DNA of 64,000 bases from Agapetus fuscipes. Taxonomy: Eukaryota; Arthropoda; Insecta; Trichoptera; Glossosomatidae. Within the stretch, counting starts at the first letter, position 1, and every line of letters begins with the position of its first letter. Where the stretch lies: positions 13,928,524 to 13,992,523 of the forward strand of contig OX637343.1 of NCBI GenBank assembly GCA_951799405.1. The letters run 5' to 3'. Below the pieces are notes generated by a model. It was not told where the DNA came from and did no database searches. It saw nothing but the letters and a program-made list of their open reading frames with translations. This document shows positions 33,346-45,979 of this stretch, one piece after another. Position numbers and translations under genes: made by a program.

Positions 33346-36300
33346 CACCAACCATCCAAAATATTAATAATTTAAATGTTATTCGTACGATAATATCACA
33401 TTTTATCAATCTTTTGACGCCTAGCATAGAAACTCTTGGTTAAGAGAAATTGTTGGGGACAGTAAGTTAAGTGGTTGAAACCTAATAAGAGATACTCTAT
33501 AACGCCCCTGATGTGCGCAAATGAATGACCGCCTAAACAAACAGACACCAACAACTAATTTGCATGAACCCATCCCTTATCTGTGAGCCACAATTTACTG
33601 TGCCATGAAGAAGTTAGTGGGCTGAAGATTTACTTGAATTGTTTTTGCTTTACTTTGACTTCATTTGCCTAATTCCCATAGTTTTCTGAATTTGAAGAGT
33701 GAGTCACTTAAAAAATCTTCTTATTCTAGATGTAGGTAATTTATATTTTAGCATGTTCCTGTTGAAATGCTGTATTCACCAAAAAATTAGCGACGAAATC
33801 CAATGAACGGTTAATTTGATTGTAAAATTAGGGGAACATAATATTCAAATTGGTCCGCAGCGGTCGCCAAATTTGACCTAAAGCGTAATGACTGATTTCA
33901 GAGTTGAGGTTATATTTGATTTACTAACTGGGCCTCAGCTTTTGTTTGCTTTAACACTTTTATGAAATGTTTTGCTTGGTTATAACAAACCATGTACTCA
34001 CGTTATATTATTGTTTGTATGCAGAATTCCAAGCAGCATTTGTAAACTTCGAAGAAAATTACACGTAATCTCTAACATGTGATACATCGGCCACCTCTTG
34101 TCCCTGTATTCCCACCGTCCGCTTGTTTATTACGGACCTTGCACGTTTTACAACGGTAAATATTGACAAATTCCTGGCAGCCTTGCTGCGGTGCATCCTC
34201 CGATATTGTCATGTGTTTGCCGTCTCGGGAATTATTAATATCGACCCTGGGGACTCCAGCCTTTCTGTCTGACCCAACCGAAATATAAGCATCTGCAGCG
34301 TGCACTTGCAGCACTGTCGGTTTTATGGGCGATTAGTTTGCTCTTTGGTTATTTATTTTGTAGCCCCGAAGGATGGATGGTACAAATTAAGGATCTAAAG
34401 GAGTGCACGTTTTAGTATTAAGCAATGGTCGCCGAGACTTCGTATCTTTTGGGAAAACTATCCAAATTGTAATTAGGATAGTTTTTGTCTTGCCATCATG
34501 GTTTTGTTTTGTGCAAATCAAGCATCGAATAAGAGGTCAGGTTCCAATAGCCAAGACGATAAAAGCTGAGAGTAACATATTATCTTAACGTATTTTTTTA
34601 TACAAAATTCAAGGAAAATGGTAAAATAAGGACCGATTATTTATGAAACGAATCGCATTTCCAACACATCATTTATTTATTTATTTCATCTCATATTTTC
34701 AAATCATTAGAACACGTTCTATATTTAGTATGTTTTATTGGTTTGTTATATAGTTAACACCCGGAAGTTTCAATTTTTATTCCTATGCTGTAAATTAATT
34801 TTCATTTTATGTTATCAGTGTCACAAAACTCTTGCTTCATAGAACTTCTCGAGTGTGTTGGGAGAGACACAGTGAGTAAAAGTAAATGATTGGAGTGTTG
34901 TGTTCACCGGCTCACACCGCCGGGGACGCGGTACTAAAACCTGCCATAACGATCCGCCGCTATGACGGGTTCATCGCATCAAAGTTCGATTAAAAATGTA
35001 AAAAGCAATTTAAAAGTTTGCTAGTTACAGTTGGGCCGGCGCGCCGGGGCCCTGAGGGGGCACAACAGAAACACACGCACAGCCCCGACACAGAAAATAA
35101 CGCAGAGGAGCTACGTATACCTGTAATGCTGTTTACTATTCGTGATAAACTTATTATGGCTCATTTATATTGTGTACTTTCAATTTTTAAATGACTCATA
35201 AAGTTACAATGCGTTTTCAGCTTGCCTACGATAGTTATTTATAGCAACCCCTATTCGTAAATACAATTGGTTAAATCATTATTACTTAATATCGTATAAA
35301 CATTCATTCATGTACAAGCATTCTACAGTATAGTTTTTCATGTTTTTAAAAGAAGATTCAAACCCAACATTTGTGTGATTCATTCACATTTTTTCCTATA
35401 AAATTTATCATATCTTTTATAAATCTGCAAATTTTTAATTCATTAATGCATCCACAGTAAGTGCTCAATGAATCCTATTCTATCAATTTTAGGAAGCTTT
35501 ATGTTCAACTTTTTATGCGTGAGCCATTTTTATTTATTTTCCATAACATACCTACTGATGTTTTTTTTACTTCACACAGAAAATGTCGTAGAGGAAAGCG
35601 TATTTTCCCAAAAAAAAATCGCTAATACTTTTTGGACGCTCGCTAATTACATCCGTCGGATAACAATGCAGGACAAGCTTTGCTTCGCCGGCTTCACGTC
35701 CATCTAACTGTCGGTCCTTTATCCGGGACGCCGGCACTAGATGTCATTTGTCGTTAGAACACCACTTGGGTACGCAGCTCTTTGTCTTCTTTGAGGACTC
35801 TCACTCCTTCTGATCGTCCTTGTATTGGCGATTGACGGCAGGTGAGAGAGAATTCCTCTCCTCAAGAGTGGGATGAAAAGAGAGCATTGTTGAATCGGGT
35901 CGGGGGACTGATGTGAAAATGGGTATCAAAAGATTTGGAAGTACCTCTTTTTCACGCGTATAATCGCGCCGATAATTATCCCATCTCAAACCTTGATTGG
36001 CATAAAATTCATCTCTGTTGGCAGGTTTTTCAATGCATTTATTCGTTTGGTTTTCAACCTTTAATGAAAAGCAGACATGTACCCTGAGTATAAAACATTG
36101 CGTAAGCTTATCTCGATCGCGTCTTCGTCTTCTTTTTTGTTGCCACTTCTATCGAAGATCGGCGATCATCATGGCTATTTTGACCTTGGATGCTGAAGCT
36201 CGAAACAGGGACTTGGCGGGACAAAGACTCGTTCGCGTCAATAGAAAAAATGTATGGAAACGAACTCATTTACTAGGGGTATGTTTGTATCTTCGATGCA

Positions 36301-38017
36301 ATTTTACATTCACGGATTGAGGAGAATCTACGCGATGTTTAATACTTAGAGAAAAGGAATTCTTTTCTTCTGCTAAATTTCTGTTTTTAATATGATTTTT
36401 CCTAATCTTACAAATAATGATTTGCCGAATACAGTGTGCACTAATTCCAGATTCCGTAGCTGTGTAGCTTACGCCATGAAGGTATTCCGAGTATGCTTTG
36501 TGTTTACTAAATTAATGCTGCATTTCGCGCTGTGCCGTGTTATATTAGTGCATCCATAAGTTAGCAGCGTATCGGTACTGGCTACGCACGGTGTAAACTT
36601 TAATGCCCTGTAACTAGACACCATAAATTATTTCGGCCACCTAATCCCAGTCCAGCCGTCCTACGTGCTACGCTTTTCGGCTCGCATTTTCTATAATTTT
36701 CTTTTTCCAGCTTGTTTGCATAATCCGTTCGTTGTTATTAATGAATCTTTTAATATTTGCTTGTTTAAGAGTGCATTGTTCCTATATCCTCATGTTTGTA
36801 GAAAAAAATAAAATTACGAAAATAGTTTATTTGTTAAATTGATTTAAATGACGCCCATAATTAATAGACGTGGATTTTTGAAGGCTCAACTTAAAAGGAT
36901 ATTTAAGCATATAATGAACATAAATTTACATGTCATAAATAAAATGTACACCCACTGCATTTTTAAAACATGTTAACTACATACAGGTTTGTATTAAAAT
37001 ATGTTGTGTTCTTAGGGTTCTTATGTTTTAAAATTTAGAATGATGGTCTTCTTAATTGAAACAGCCGGAGAATTATTTTAAATTTATTTATTTTAGTTCA
37101 CAATTTTTTTTACACTCGTTCACTTGTATGGTTAACTTTCACTGCCTGTCCTGTAATGGCTAAGAGGATCTTGAGACTGAACTCTTGCATGCAATTCACG
37201 CCTTATTTAGCTACTACAATCAAAACATTCTGGGCTTAGATTCGTCTGGAAACATCTATCATATTCCACAAGGTTCCAATACTTATACTACTTATATAAT
37301 ATTTGCTTACTCTAGGTACTTAATAGTAATTCTTCTTACAGCTAGAGTCTATATACACCTACCCTATTCATTTTGTTTATAACTAAGTACTATTTACATA
37401 ACAATATTGATTTTTAATATTCTTTAAATTTTACCACATTTAAAATAAAACATTTTTGATTGGGCGTCCTTTAGTCACACACTTTTTATTTGATAAGCAG
37501 CGACATTTCAGGATTTCTTACATTTTTCTACAAGTATTCCAACTTAGTATTGGATCAATATCTCTGGTTATTCCTTTCAGTATTGTTGTCGTGTAAAGCG
37601 ATTATAAAAAGTGCGTCGCATACGCGCGGAAGTTTTCTTTTGTGTGTTTTGCGGAATAACAAGTTATCTGAAGATTTGGAATCAATTTAAAACTTTCTCC
37701 TTCCTTGCAACAAGATGGGATTTATTTTTGTACGCCACTTTCACCGCGGCTCCTTGGGGATGCTCGCGCTCCAACTTGAAATCCATCCACATGACTTACC
37801 CCGCATTATTGTAACATATATTGTATTGTAATAAATAAATACAAATAAAATCATGAATTTAATTCCTGTCATATAAGTACCTAGAGGCAACATGAGCTTT
37901 TTTTAAAGTCAAGGTCATTTCATAGTATCAAAGCATTAAAAAGTTGCGTTTATTTCTTGCTTTTACGCACGTAGATTCTTATTTGCTGAAAGCTTTGTTA
38001 AGAGACATTGTTGAGAG
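33346..38017. other. Long unassigned stretch with GC-rich islands
   Basis: No gene was recognised. Non-repetitive GC-rich islands lie at 34080-34320, 34860-35110 (with GGCCGGCGCGCCGGGGCCC) and 35640-35740. They have no splice-bounded frames with protein-like composition and may be regulatory. Confidence 0.3.
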
Positions 38018-38335
38018 ACAATAACTCAGTTAGTAGAGTGCTTGCATTCCATGCCGTGAGCTTGGGTTTGAATCCCACCGAGGGTGTCAGAAATGATTTC
38101 CCGTTTCGATGTTTATTTCAAACCTCTAAATAAAATATCGGTAAAGTTTACTCAGCCTTGACAAGAACTGAGTACTAGCCCTCTCGGGAGCTGGGAAACC
38201 CCTACTTCTCCTGGAGCGGTTGGCGTAAGGTCGGCCCCCTTACCTGTAAAAATAAATAGGTTCAAATTGCCACATGCGACTCCTTCGGGTATAACGCGGC
38301 AAGGAGTTACACTATATGTGTAGCTTAGTGAGCGC
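38018..38335 (+). repeat. SINE-2 copy
   Basis: ATAACTCAGTTAGTAGAGTG is the A-box region and GGGTTTGAATCCCACC the B box. The body keeps CTCTCGGGAGCTGGGAAACC and the tail ACACTATATGTGTAGCTTAG. Confidence 0.85.
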
Positions 38336-38714
38336 TGTTTCGTGTCACTGCAAGGGTGCGTGTGTTTGCCGGGCGAGTCAATAGTGTACTTACAAATTTG
38401 TGTTTTGCCAAGATTTTGCACGCAGGTTTGAATTTTATTTTTGACTTTGGTAATAATTAAAGGTGTTGATAAGTGATGTGATGCGGTGAGGCATTTTTCA
38501 GATCTTCATATTATCTTAATTTTTAATAAGGCACTACAAATGCTTACACATTAGTCATTTTTATAGAATCAAACTATATCGGAAAGATTTGGGAAGAAAC
38601 AAAATTGGGAACACTAGTTGTAGAAAGTATTGAGCTTACTGATGTTATTTTCACTTGGCGAATGTTGCCCGAATCACAGGTTTACTGTTTATTTGAGAAA
38701 TGGATTTAAGTGTT

Positions 38715-38825
38715 ACAATTACAGTTGCATTATTTGTAAACGCGAACTTACACGTGTATGCTTGGTGGCATGAATGTAATATGAATATCAAATGTAAATA
38801 TATTGTTTCATCTTAGATTATAACT
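38715..38825 (+). repeat. Repeat A fragment
   Basis: Only the tail half remains: GTAAACGCGAACTTACACG, GCATGAATGTAATATGAATA and CATCTTAGATTA. Confidence 0.65.
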
Positions 38826-39142
38826 AAGAAGTATCCAACTTGATTCAATGGATCGATAATAATTTAATAATACAAAATAGGAATAACCGCACGTATTCTA
38901 AGCGGTTATAAATTAAATTAAAACACCCATTGTTTATATTTCGCTTGTACCAACATCTGCCATTGTACATGATATTTCTCGTGTTGCAACAGCGTGTAGG
39001 TACGGTAACAAGTGTGGGACGTTCCCATCAGAGTCGTCAGTTCCCCATACGCAGCCGTGTCTCATGTAGGCTGCCTCTGCGCTGTGCGAGGCGTGGAAGG
39101 TCGTGGGAAACCCTTCATACCTGTAAACGACTCATTCACGTC

Positions 39143-39640
39143 ATCTAATCTAATCTAAGTTGCAAAGATATGTTACATTGGAGATTCACATTACATGATT
39201 GCATCTTAGACCGGTCCGTAGTCCGTAGTGGCAACACTTCGGACTCGTAAATGGAAGGTTGTGGATTCGGATCCCGGCAGAGCACAAAAATATACCATTT
39301 ATATTTCGAATGTGCTCTTCGCTGAGTTGAAAAATTCATAAACCTTTACCAAAGACCGGTCACTGAAAGGTCCATCCAACCTTACAACAACTGGGTCTTG
39401 CTTGAGAATTGGCGCTTTCTACAGCGACGACCAAGCTCGCAGAGGGCTCTTGAGGTGTGATACACACAAAAACAGCGCTCACCAAATAAATCATCCTAAT
39501 ATTATTATTATTATGATTCACATTCACATCACAACCAGACACGTACAAGTTCGCGCTTGCACATGCCTCATGTGAATCTACAACATAAAAACCAAATCTC
39601 AAATGGACAAACACCCTGCAACTCTTGCCGTCCTTCCCTG
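39143..39640 (-). repeat. Repeat A copy split by SINE-1
   Basis: The left part is 39143-39192 (CATCTAATCTAATCTAAGTT to CACATTACAT). The right part is 39518-39640 (GATTCACATTCACATC to CCTTCCCTGAAACA). The intervening SINE-1 is bounded by GATTCACATT on both sides. Confidence 0.85.
39195..39517 (+). repeat. SINE-1 copy, full length, with target duplication
   Basis: The head GACCGGTCCGTAGTCCGTAG, B box GGATTCGGATCC, body and tail (CAAAAACAGCGCTCACCAAA, then an ATT run) are all present. GATTCACATT flanks both sides as a duplicated target, which proves insertion by target-primed reverse transcription into repeat A. Confidence 0.85.
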
Positions 39641-41139
39641 AAACATTAGGAATCCCTGAAGAATTAGGAATATTTTTCGTATTTATCTAATTTTTCATAT
39701 TAACAACTACAATTTTCGAAGTATAGAAAAGTAGCATTTTATTAGTGTCAATTTTGCTGTTGTTACAATATCGTATTGTTTTTCATGTTGAAATTCTACG
39801 TTTGTATTTTTTTCCACCGAAATAACTTGTTAAGTATGTACTTATTGCTTAGTTAGTGTTCTGTGAATATTGTTTTCCATTGCATCAGTAAAATCAAATA
39901 ATAACAATGACATTTAAAAAAATGCAACATTGAAGTTTTACCTTCGATGACAATGTAAAGTTGGAAATGCATAATTTTAACGAAATAAGGCCAAATTTCA
40001 AGCACTCGTATCCGATTAAAAAGATTTCAAATGGTAGCCGTAAACTAAATAATGCACTTGATATTTTAAACCATATTCGTATTTGCGTTTTAAAGTTTTC
40101 TCTCTCATGGTAATTGTTTGATCTCCTCTCAATTGCAAAAATATTTTAGAATTTTATGTTCACACTTTATGCTCATCTCTGAAGAGACACATTTTTTTGT
40201 GTTATTTTGTGTGAAAATAATTCACTTAGGAAATCCGAATCCAAAATACAGATAAGCTCTGCAATTTACATTTTCTTGAAACAACAATTATATAGGCAGT
40301 ATGAAAACTTTATCTAAACAAAGGCGTCATGTGCGTGATGAAAATCTCAATTTGGAATACGTGTATTTTATGCAACATCCAACTTTCCTTTAAAAGAAAC
40401 ATTATATGATCAAAAAAACTTCACAATCTTCTTCTTTTATTTCACGATAGCGATTTCCGGCGAGTCTTTTACCATCCTAGTCAGTCGTCTTGCTAAGTTG
40501 AGCTCAACATTAGTAAAAAGGTATATTTTACGGTACGGTGCGACGGGCTGTACTCCAAGTATAAAACTTACAGCGCTAACAGAATAAATGTGTTGAAAGT
40601 AAAACGCTCACAGTATACGCTACTTTAATTTTGATACATTTATTTTTAAACGCTATGGCTGAGTTTGATGTGTGGTTTTATACTTGGAGCTGTGGTCTTG
40701 CTCCGCCTCACCTGTGCGGATGGCCCGCACCGCATTCCGATATTACGAGCGCGATATTTATGCCAGTTTAAGTTGTTCCTGAAGGAGGCTCATAAAAGTC
40801 ATTTCTTACCGCCGGCGCGGCGCTCGCGTCCCATACAGCGACGTCAAACTTCACTATTTATGTTGTCTCGCAAACGCACTCGGACACACTCAAATAAATG
40901 TTCACCTGTGTGCGACTGTCAATGTGTGAAAAAATGAAGAATTTATGCAGAGAAAGACAAAATTGAAGGTTTAAACCACTCTTGCAAAATGTATTCGTAA
41001 TTTGATTTTGTTGATTACTTATTCTCTGCAATTATACCAATCCTTAATATAATTATGGACGATGCTGTTAAATTTTGAAAGAGACTGTTTGGAGCAGATG
41101 AAAAAAGCAATTCGAAAATTCTTCTTCATGTTTCGTGTT
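39641..41139. other. Unassigned stretch, GC island at 40660-40930
   Basis: The island is unique and GC-rich. The flanking segments TATACTTGGAG near 40739 and CTCCAAGTATA near 40553 form a short inverted pair (TTTATACTTGGAG / CTCCAAGTATAAA). No gene was recognised. Confidence 0.35.
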
Positions 41140-41308
41140 GGGGCTCCCAATGTTTGAGAACACTATAACGAACATACCTGTCTAGCGCCGTTCGGAACAT
41201 CTCCTCCACACTCGTAGGATGTCGGTCTTCTCCCTTATATATCCCAGCCACGACATCTGGCTCCTTCTAGGCCCTAGTCGTCCCTCAATTTTCTCGGTTA
41301 ATGTAAAT
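41140..41308 (-). pseudogene. LINE ORF2 C-terminal tail
   Basis: The minus strand reads EKIEGRLGPRRSQMSWLGYI, then in another frame SVEEMFRTALDRYV and a stop at the end of HWEPQHET. This matches the KIEGRRGRGR..MSWL.NI....G...VEE.FR.A.DR tail of insect LINEs. One frameshift separates the two parts. It belongs to a different LINE lineage from the copy at 2292. Confidence 0.75.
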
Positions 41309-41354
41309 TGAAAAAGTGGTATTTTTCCCAAGCTGTCTAAATAATTCTAACTCC

Positions 41355-41385
41355 ATAATATTTCTTTGTTTCAGGTATGTTCACA
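41355..41385 (+). promoter_or_regulatory. Candidate recursive splice point
   Basis: TATTTCTTTGTTTCAG|GTATGTTCAC joins a good 3' splice site to a good 5' splice site at 41374/41375. It is very similar to the site at 18927. Confidence 0.4.
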
Positions 41386-42644
41386 ACAAGATTTATGAGA
41401 TGAGGACAGAAAAAATGAAAGGTTCGTAAAAATCATCCTCATCATTGAAAGAAATGGTGAGCAGTTACTTTGAACTGCCATTTTAGATTGCTGATTCAGA
41501 TTCCTCTCACATTTTTTCTGCAATCAAAAATCTTTAATTACATTTTTTATGTGCAAAAAAGTAATCAGTAAAGAAGAAATTCGTTAGAGTGTGCTTACGG
41601 CCGTAAAGTGTAAAGCAAACAGCGCCCCGTTCTCCGCCAGTAAAGAGGCATCATTATGTCGGAATATAAATCCGTTACCGCCGGCCATTGCACCTGACCT
41701 ACAAAACTTGTAAAATCTAAGCCGACCTGCATTGAGTGCGTTGCCGTGTCACCAGCTGCTGCAGAATGCTTTCTTTTCAGACCCCAAGCAAACAACATGA
41801 CATCAAAACTCAACTAGCGAGTAAACTGAAAATGTATGGAAACTAAGGCAGCGCTTTCTAATGTTTGTGCACGTTTAGTGATACGCTATGATTGAGTTTA
41901 CCAGTAAAGTTTTGTAAACTACGCGCTTTAAACACATGAGAGACGAAATTTTATACAAGTTTTGAATTAGCTCGCCCAGATTCCCTGTGCAGACTCACGT
42001 ACGAGAAACTACAATCATGGCACTTTTTACTTTATTCCACACTCTCATAAACCTTTCTAGTCGTAAGTCTTACCCTGATTTTTTGAAAATTTTGCCAATG
42101 AAATTCTCTTTTTAGTTGAGCCTTTCATTCTGTTATTCTTGAAAGATTGATACTGGGATTAAAATGCTGAATGACAAAATTAACTTCACGGCGAAAATTT
42201 ACTCATTTATGGATATTTTTAAAGAGATTTTGAGAAAAAAACTACTTTTATGTACTGGTTAACTTCCTTTTTTCAATATTTTTCATGTAAACTTACGAAT
42301 CAAAAATAACGTGTTAATTTCATGAAATCTATTTAACAAAATAATGATTTTTACAGTGGTAATACACAAACCATTTAAAGTATATTTATTCTTATATCGT
42401 AGGTTAAGCACCAGTGCTATTTTACATATGGCTTTGTATCAATAACATCGCGCCTCCTTATACGTGAACAATGTGCGAGTATTTTGTGTACGCGCTTCTC
42501 CTGCCTGCTGCCTATATTTAGGATCTCCTTGCCGTGCTGGATAATCCTTCTATGGTGTTGTCATCTCGCAGCCTTAAAGTCCTGACAAATTTGCATATTA
42601 TTCAAATTACTTACAGCAATTTTGTTAAACGTATTGATTTTATT
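41386..42644. other. Unassigned stretch
   Basis: A GC-richer part at 41610-41810 is unique. No gene was recognised. Confidence 0.4.
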
Positions 42645-42829
42645 TGGCGATTTTCCTTTTGCAGAAATGTCTTCTGTGCACGTTACTCCAAGGAGTTTAT
42701 TTATTTTATTTTGTTTTAACAAATTCTTCGACGCAAGGGAAAGGGCCTCTTTGCTGAGTTCTTCTCTAACCTCGGACAATTAAAGTTTCCCTTTTAAAAA
42801 GGCCCATGATAACTGTTGCTAATCTTATC
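42645..42829. repeat. Repeat B copy 1
   Basis: It begins TTTATTTGGCGATTTTCCTT and ends CCCATGATAACTGTTGCTAA, immediately before a repeat A copy. A second copy with the same order lies at 52868-53085. No coding function was recognised. Confidence 0.8.
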
Positions 42830-42975
42830 TAATCTAATCTAAGTTGCAAGGATATGTAACATTGGGGTTTCACATTAAATGCATTCTCATAAGCAGATAC
42901 GAATAAGTTCGCGCTTGCACATGCCGCACGTGATCCTACAATATAGAAACCCAAATCTCAAATAAACATACACTG
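42830..42975 (-). repeat. Repeat A copy, truncated
   Basis: CTTATCTAATCTAATCTAAG to CCCAAATCTCAAATAAACAT. The far half is missing. Confidence 0.85.
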
Positions 42976-44229
42976 ATAAAAATAAACTACCACCCACACG
43001 AATGGCAATATGTGCGTCCTTTTCATTCATTATATAGTTGCTATGCAAACGTTAAAAATACCGGGCTTTAGATTAAATCATGATGGAAATCTATTACCTG
43101 CTCGCTTTTTGATCGTCTAAGCTTCTGGTTGTCACAAGCTTTCCATGATTATTTAAAGACCTGTTGGCAATACATCTGGAGGATTCGTATTTGGTATGGA
43201 AGCACGCACCCCTAAATCTAGTGCAAGATATTAGGTAACCATGAAAAATAATTTCATCTTTATTCGTGTTGCATAATTTTCTTGGATATTTTAACTTATC
43301 TAAATCATTTGTAAGACTCATAACTGATCGCTAACACGTTTATACAACATGATTTTATTGTAATTTGTTAGCATTATGTTAAGTGTCTGCTATTTAAACA
43401 AGATTTTTCTGTTGTCTATGTACGGACACTCCTACACACCTATTAGTTGTTCCTTCCATACTTCCACTCCTACTATACGAGTATTATCGAACATCGGCTT
43501 GTTTCGCGCGGTAGGAATTCTGTTTGATTTGTGATCAGTAAATATTTGCACCGACTAAACAATTCATGCACATGTGCCAAAAAGGAAAGTCGTCGCATCA
43601 TTCCTGTTTGAACATTATGACTAATATATTTATTATTAAATACATGTTAATGACCGATTTATTATAGAATAACTGATTTATAATGCGATGTAAGGTATTT
43701 ACCAAGCTTAACTTTTAATACGTTGTAAAGTATCAAATGCGAAACTTGTCAGGTTGAATAATTTTAACAAATGGATATCAAAATTTAGGTGATTATTAAG
43801 AAAAAAAAGTGTACATTTATTTTTTATAAAAAAAACATTGTCATCTGTAGAGATAATTTTTCATTTATCTATTCTAGGTCACTTTAAATTTCATTGAAAG
43901 AGAATAATACGATAAATTTACTTCAAATTCTGCAAAGTGTGTACATTGTTTACGTGTAAAAGAGATTTAAAAATACCATAACACCAAGAAGTGAGTTAAA
44001 TTATGATCTACGAAGGTCTCAGCAATGTCAAAATCTATCTATATCTAATCTATGGATACTTAATACAGAATGTTGCTATTTTTTTTACTTCCGCGGAAAA
44101 ATGAGTCACATTTAACATTTAAAAAAATAATCATTTTCACGGTTCACCGTAAATTTCTCTTTACGGAAAGCCTCTTGTTGGTCCTTGGTTTGTGCAATAG
44201 CGGTACAGGCTTCATGTTGTGCGAGTACG
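42976..44229. other. Unassigned AT-rich stretch
   Basis: No gene or known repeat was recognised. Confidence 0.4.
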
Positions 44230-44680
44230 TACAATGGCATAGCCATAGCCTGTACTAGTGTACTAGTGGTATGGGGCCCGAGCCCAACCAGCGGCAGCGG
44301 CCGCCGCGGCAAGGAGGGGGGCCCCCGTGCAAAGCGACGCCGCTCCGCAGTCTTACCGCGTCCAACGCCGCGAGCGGTCGTGCGCACAACCTCGCTCCCA
44401 ACTAACAATACGCAAACACGATAAAAAATAATAAATACCAAGTAGCCAGTTGTGATCCGGTGTGGTTTTCGGAGAGAGTTGTCGATGGGACGTTGGGATC
44501 TGCTCGTCTTCCGCGACGGAGGGCCCTCCGCCGGTACCGTTAGCGGCGAACGGCCTGTGAGCTCTTTTACAGTTAGCGCTGTTGGAATTCCTCCGGTCCG
44601 GAACGACCACGATATACTTACTCAGCAACAAGGTGTATCTTACCTCTGAGGAGCGCCGAGTGAAGGAACTGCAGGAAACT
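44230..44680 (+). promoter_or_regulatory. CpG-rich island, possible promoter and 5' UTR
   Basis: Two adjacent blocks (44260-44400 and 44450-44660) are very rich in G+C and CpG, for example CAGCGGCAGCGGCCGCCGCG. They are the strongest such signal in the window. Open frames on both strands are by-products of GC richness. The position 1.1-1.5 kb upstream of the coding exon at 45791 suggests a promoter region with untranslated exon, but no TATA box or clear initiator was identified. Confidence 0.45.
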
Positions 44681-45029
44681 GTTCAAGGATTGTGTGGTGC
44701 TGGTGGCCTGGTGGCTATATCAATATAAACAATTGTGCCCTATGTAGTGGATATACAACTCGTGTGAAATCGTATCATCGTTTAATTTAAATAATACATA
44801 TCGTAGGATACAAGTTAAATATTTATTTTCTATTTAAAACAACTGTGATAAGAAATAACCAAGAATTTGAACGAAAGGGAAGTGATCAAGGATTTAAGTA
44901 ATAAATCGTAAATGGGAATAATCTACGTGGAAAACAATTGTTTAACATTGTTTAACAAGTAATTGTAAACAATTGTTTACAATTACTTTCGGTGCTTACA
45001 CAAGTGGCTATTGTTCGTTTGCCTAATTT
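44681..45029. other. AT-rich spacer
   Basis: It includes several close repeats of ATTGTTTAACA/AATTGTTTACAATT near 44930-44990 that form an inverted AATTGTAAACAATTGTTTAC cluster. No gene is seen. Confidence 0.4.
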
Positions 45030-45404
45030 TCAATAGTTTTTTTGTTGCGGTAACATTTTGCAACACTTTAACGCTTCATTCGTTTCTGACAATATCCAGC
45101 GATAGATTCCCGGAATAAACCTCAAACAATACGTTTGTATTGCATTGCAAAAGTTCTCCATATCACTTGCAGAGAGCGTATTCTTGCGGGGTTTCCTTTT
45201 GTGAACTTCTCCAGAACTAGTGCTCCCAATATCTACGTTTGTGTTTTCAACTCTGCCTTTGTCGGTGGGTCGTAAATCAAATATCAACCGCACGAATCGA
45301 AACTTGGACAAATTGTTTGTTTGATCAACCCAGAAGTGAAGCAGGTGCTTTGTTATAGACCCACTTGAACACCTATTTACTAACCCAGAACAATACATAA
45401 ACAA
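45030..45404 (-). CDS. Hypothetical 124-residue open frame
   Basis: The frame runs from MFMYCSGLVNRCSSG to MLPQQKNY. Its amino-acid mix is more protein-like than that of random frames here, with a basic centre (EVHKRKPRKNTL) and an alternating helix-like end (DMENFCNAIQTYCLRF). I recognise no domain and no flanking promoter, and the codons are not biased. It could be a degenerate exon or element remnant, or chance. Confidence 0.2.
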   Translation of the reverse strand: MFMYCSGLVNRCSSGSITKHLLHFWVDQTNNLSKFRFVRLIFDLRPTDKGRVENTNVDIGSTSSGEVHKRKPRKNTLSASDMENFCNAIQTYCLRFIPGIYRWILSETNEALKCCKMLPQQKNY

Positions 45405-45790
45405 TCACAGTTTATAGCTTTGCTGTATCTTCAACATTATAGTAGGTACTTACTCGAGTGTACCTACCTAAGCTGATTCATTGTTATACTATAACACCAA
45501 AGAACAAGTTTAATTTATTTTTTATTTACTTCATTTATTGTCATAGAACTAATTTTGTTGTCAAGGTGAAGTGGATTCCAAGAAAATAGAAGACAAATAT
45601 CGATTGGGACGTGATTCACTCGAAGCAATCAACGGTGCTATTGTCGTTACGTAAAACCACAATTCAACTCTAATCCAAAAGCTGTTGTCGTGGATTGATA
45701 TAGTATAACTTTAGATTTGGATTTGCATACAGTGGAGACAGTGGAAGTGTGTGTGTTAGGGGTTGATGTTGTGGTGTTGCTCGTGCTAGT
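45405..45790. other. Probable 5' UTR and upstream region of the exon at 45791
   Basis: It has no open frame leading into the exon: TGA at 45764-45766 closes the frame just upstream of the ATG. No convincing splice acceptor lies right before the ATG, so transcription may run through this stretch. Confidence 0.35.
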
Positions 45791-45979
45791 ATGGTCGTGC
45801 TAGAGGCGGGCGCGGCGTGCTCGGGCGCGCCGCTGCTGGACGCCGCGTCCCTGGACAGGTGTCTGGACGCGCTGTACGCGCAGGGAGACCTCTCCCTCAA
45901 GGTGCTCACCAAGCGATACATCGGCCTGCACCAGTGGATGGGACCGCTGGCGCAAGGCAAAGACCTCAAGTTACAACTC
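45791..45979 (+). CDS. First coding exon of an unidentified host gene
   Basis: The exon encodes exactly 63 residues, from MVVLEAGAACSGAP to QGKDLKLQL, and ends at a strong donor, GTGAGT (45980), in phase 0. Third codon positions are almost all G or C, in sharp contrast to the AT-rich surroundings, as expected for a conserved real exon. The frame has an upstream in-frame stop (45764-45766), so the ATG at 45791 is the first possible start. The peptide has an Ala-rich lead, then a helical part (SLDRCLDALYAQGDLSLKVL) and TKRYIGLHQWMGPLAQGKDL. It has no signal peptide or membrane segment. I do not recognise the family. Later exons are not seen in the remaining 18 kb, so the first intron is probably longer than that. 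Confidence 0.65.

Noticed and set aside
44112..44441. Overlapping frames on both strands of the CpG-rich block
   Set aside because: Both are explained by lack of AT-rich stop codons in GC-rich DNA.
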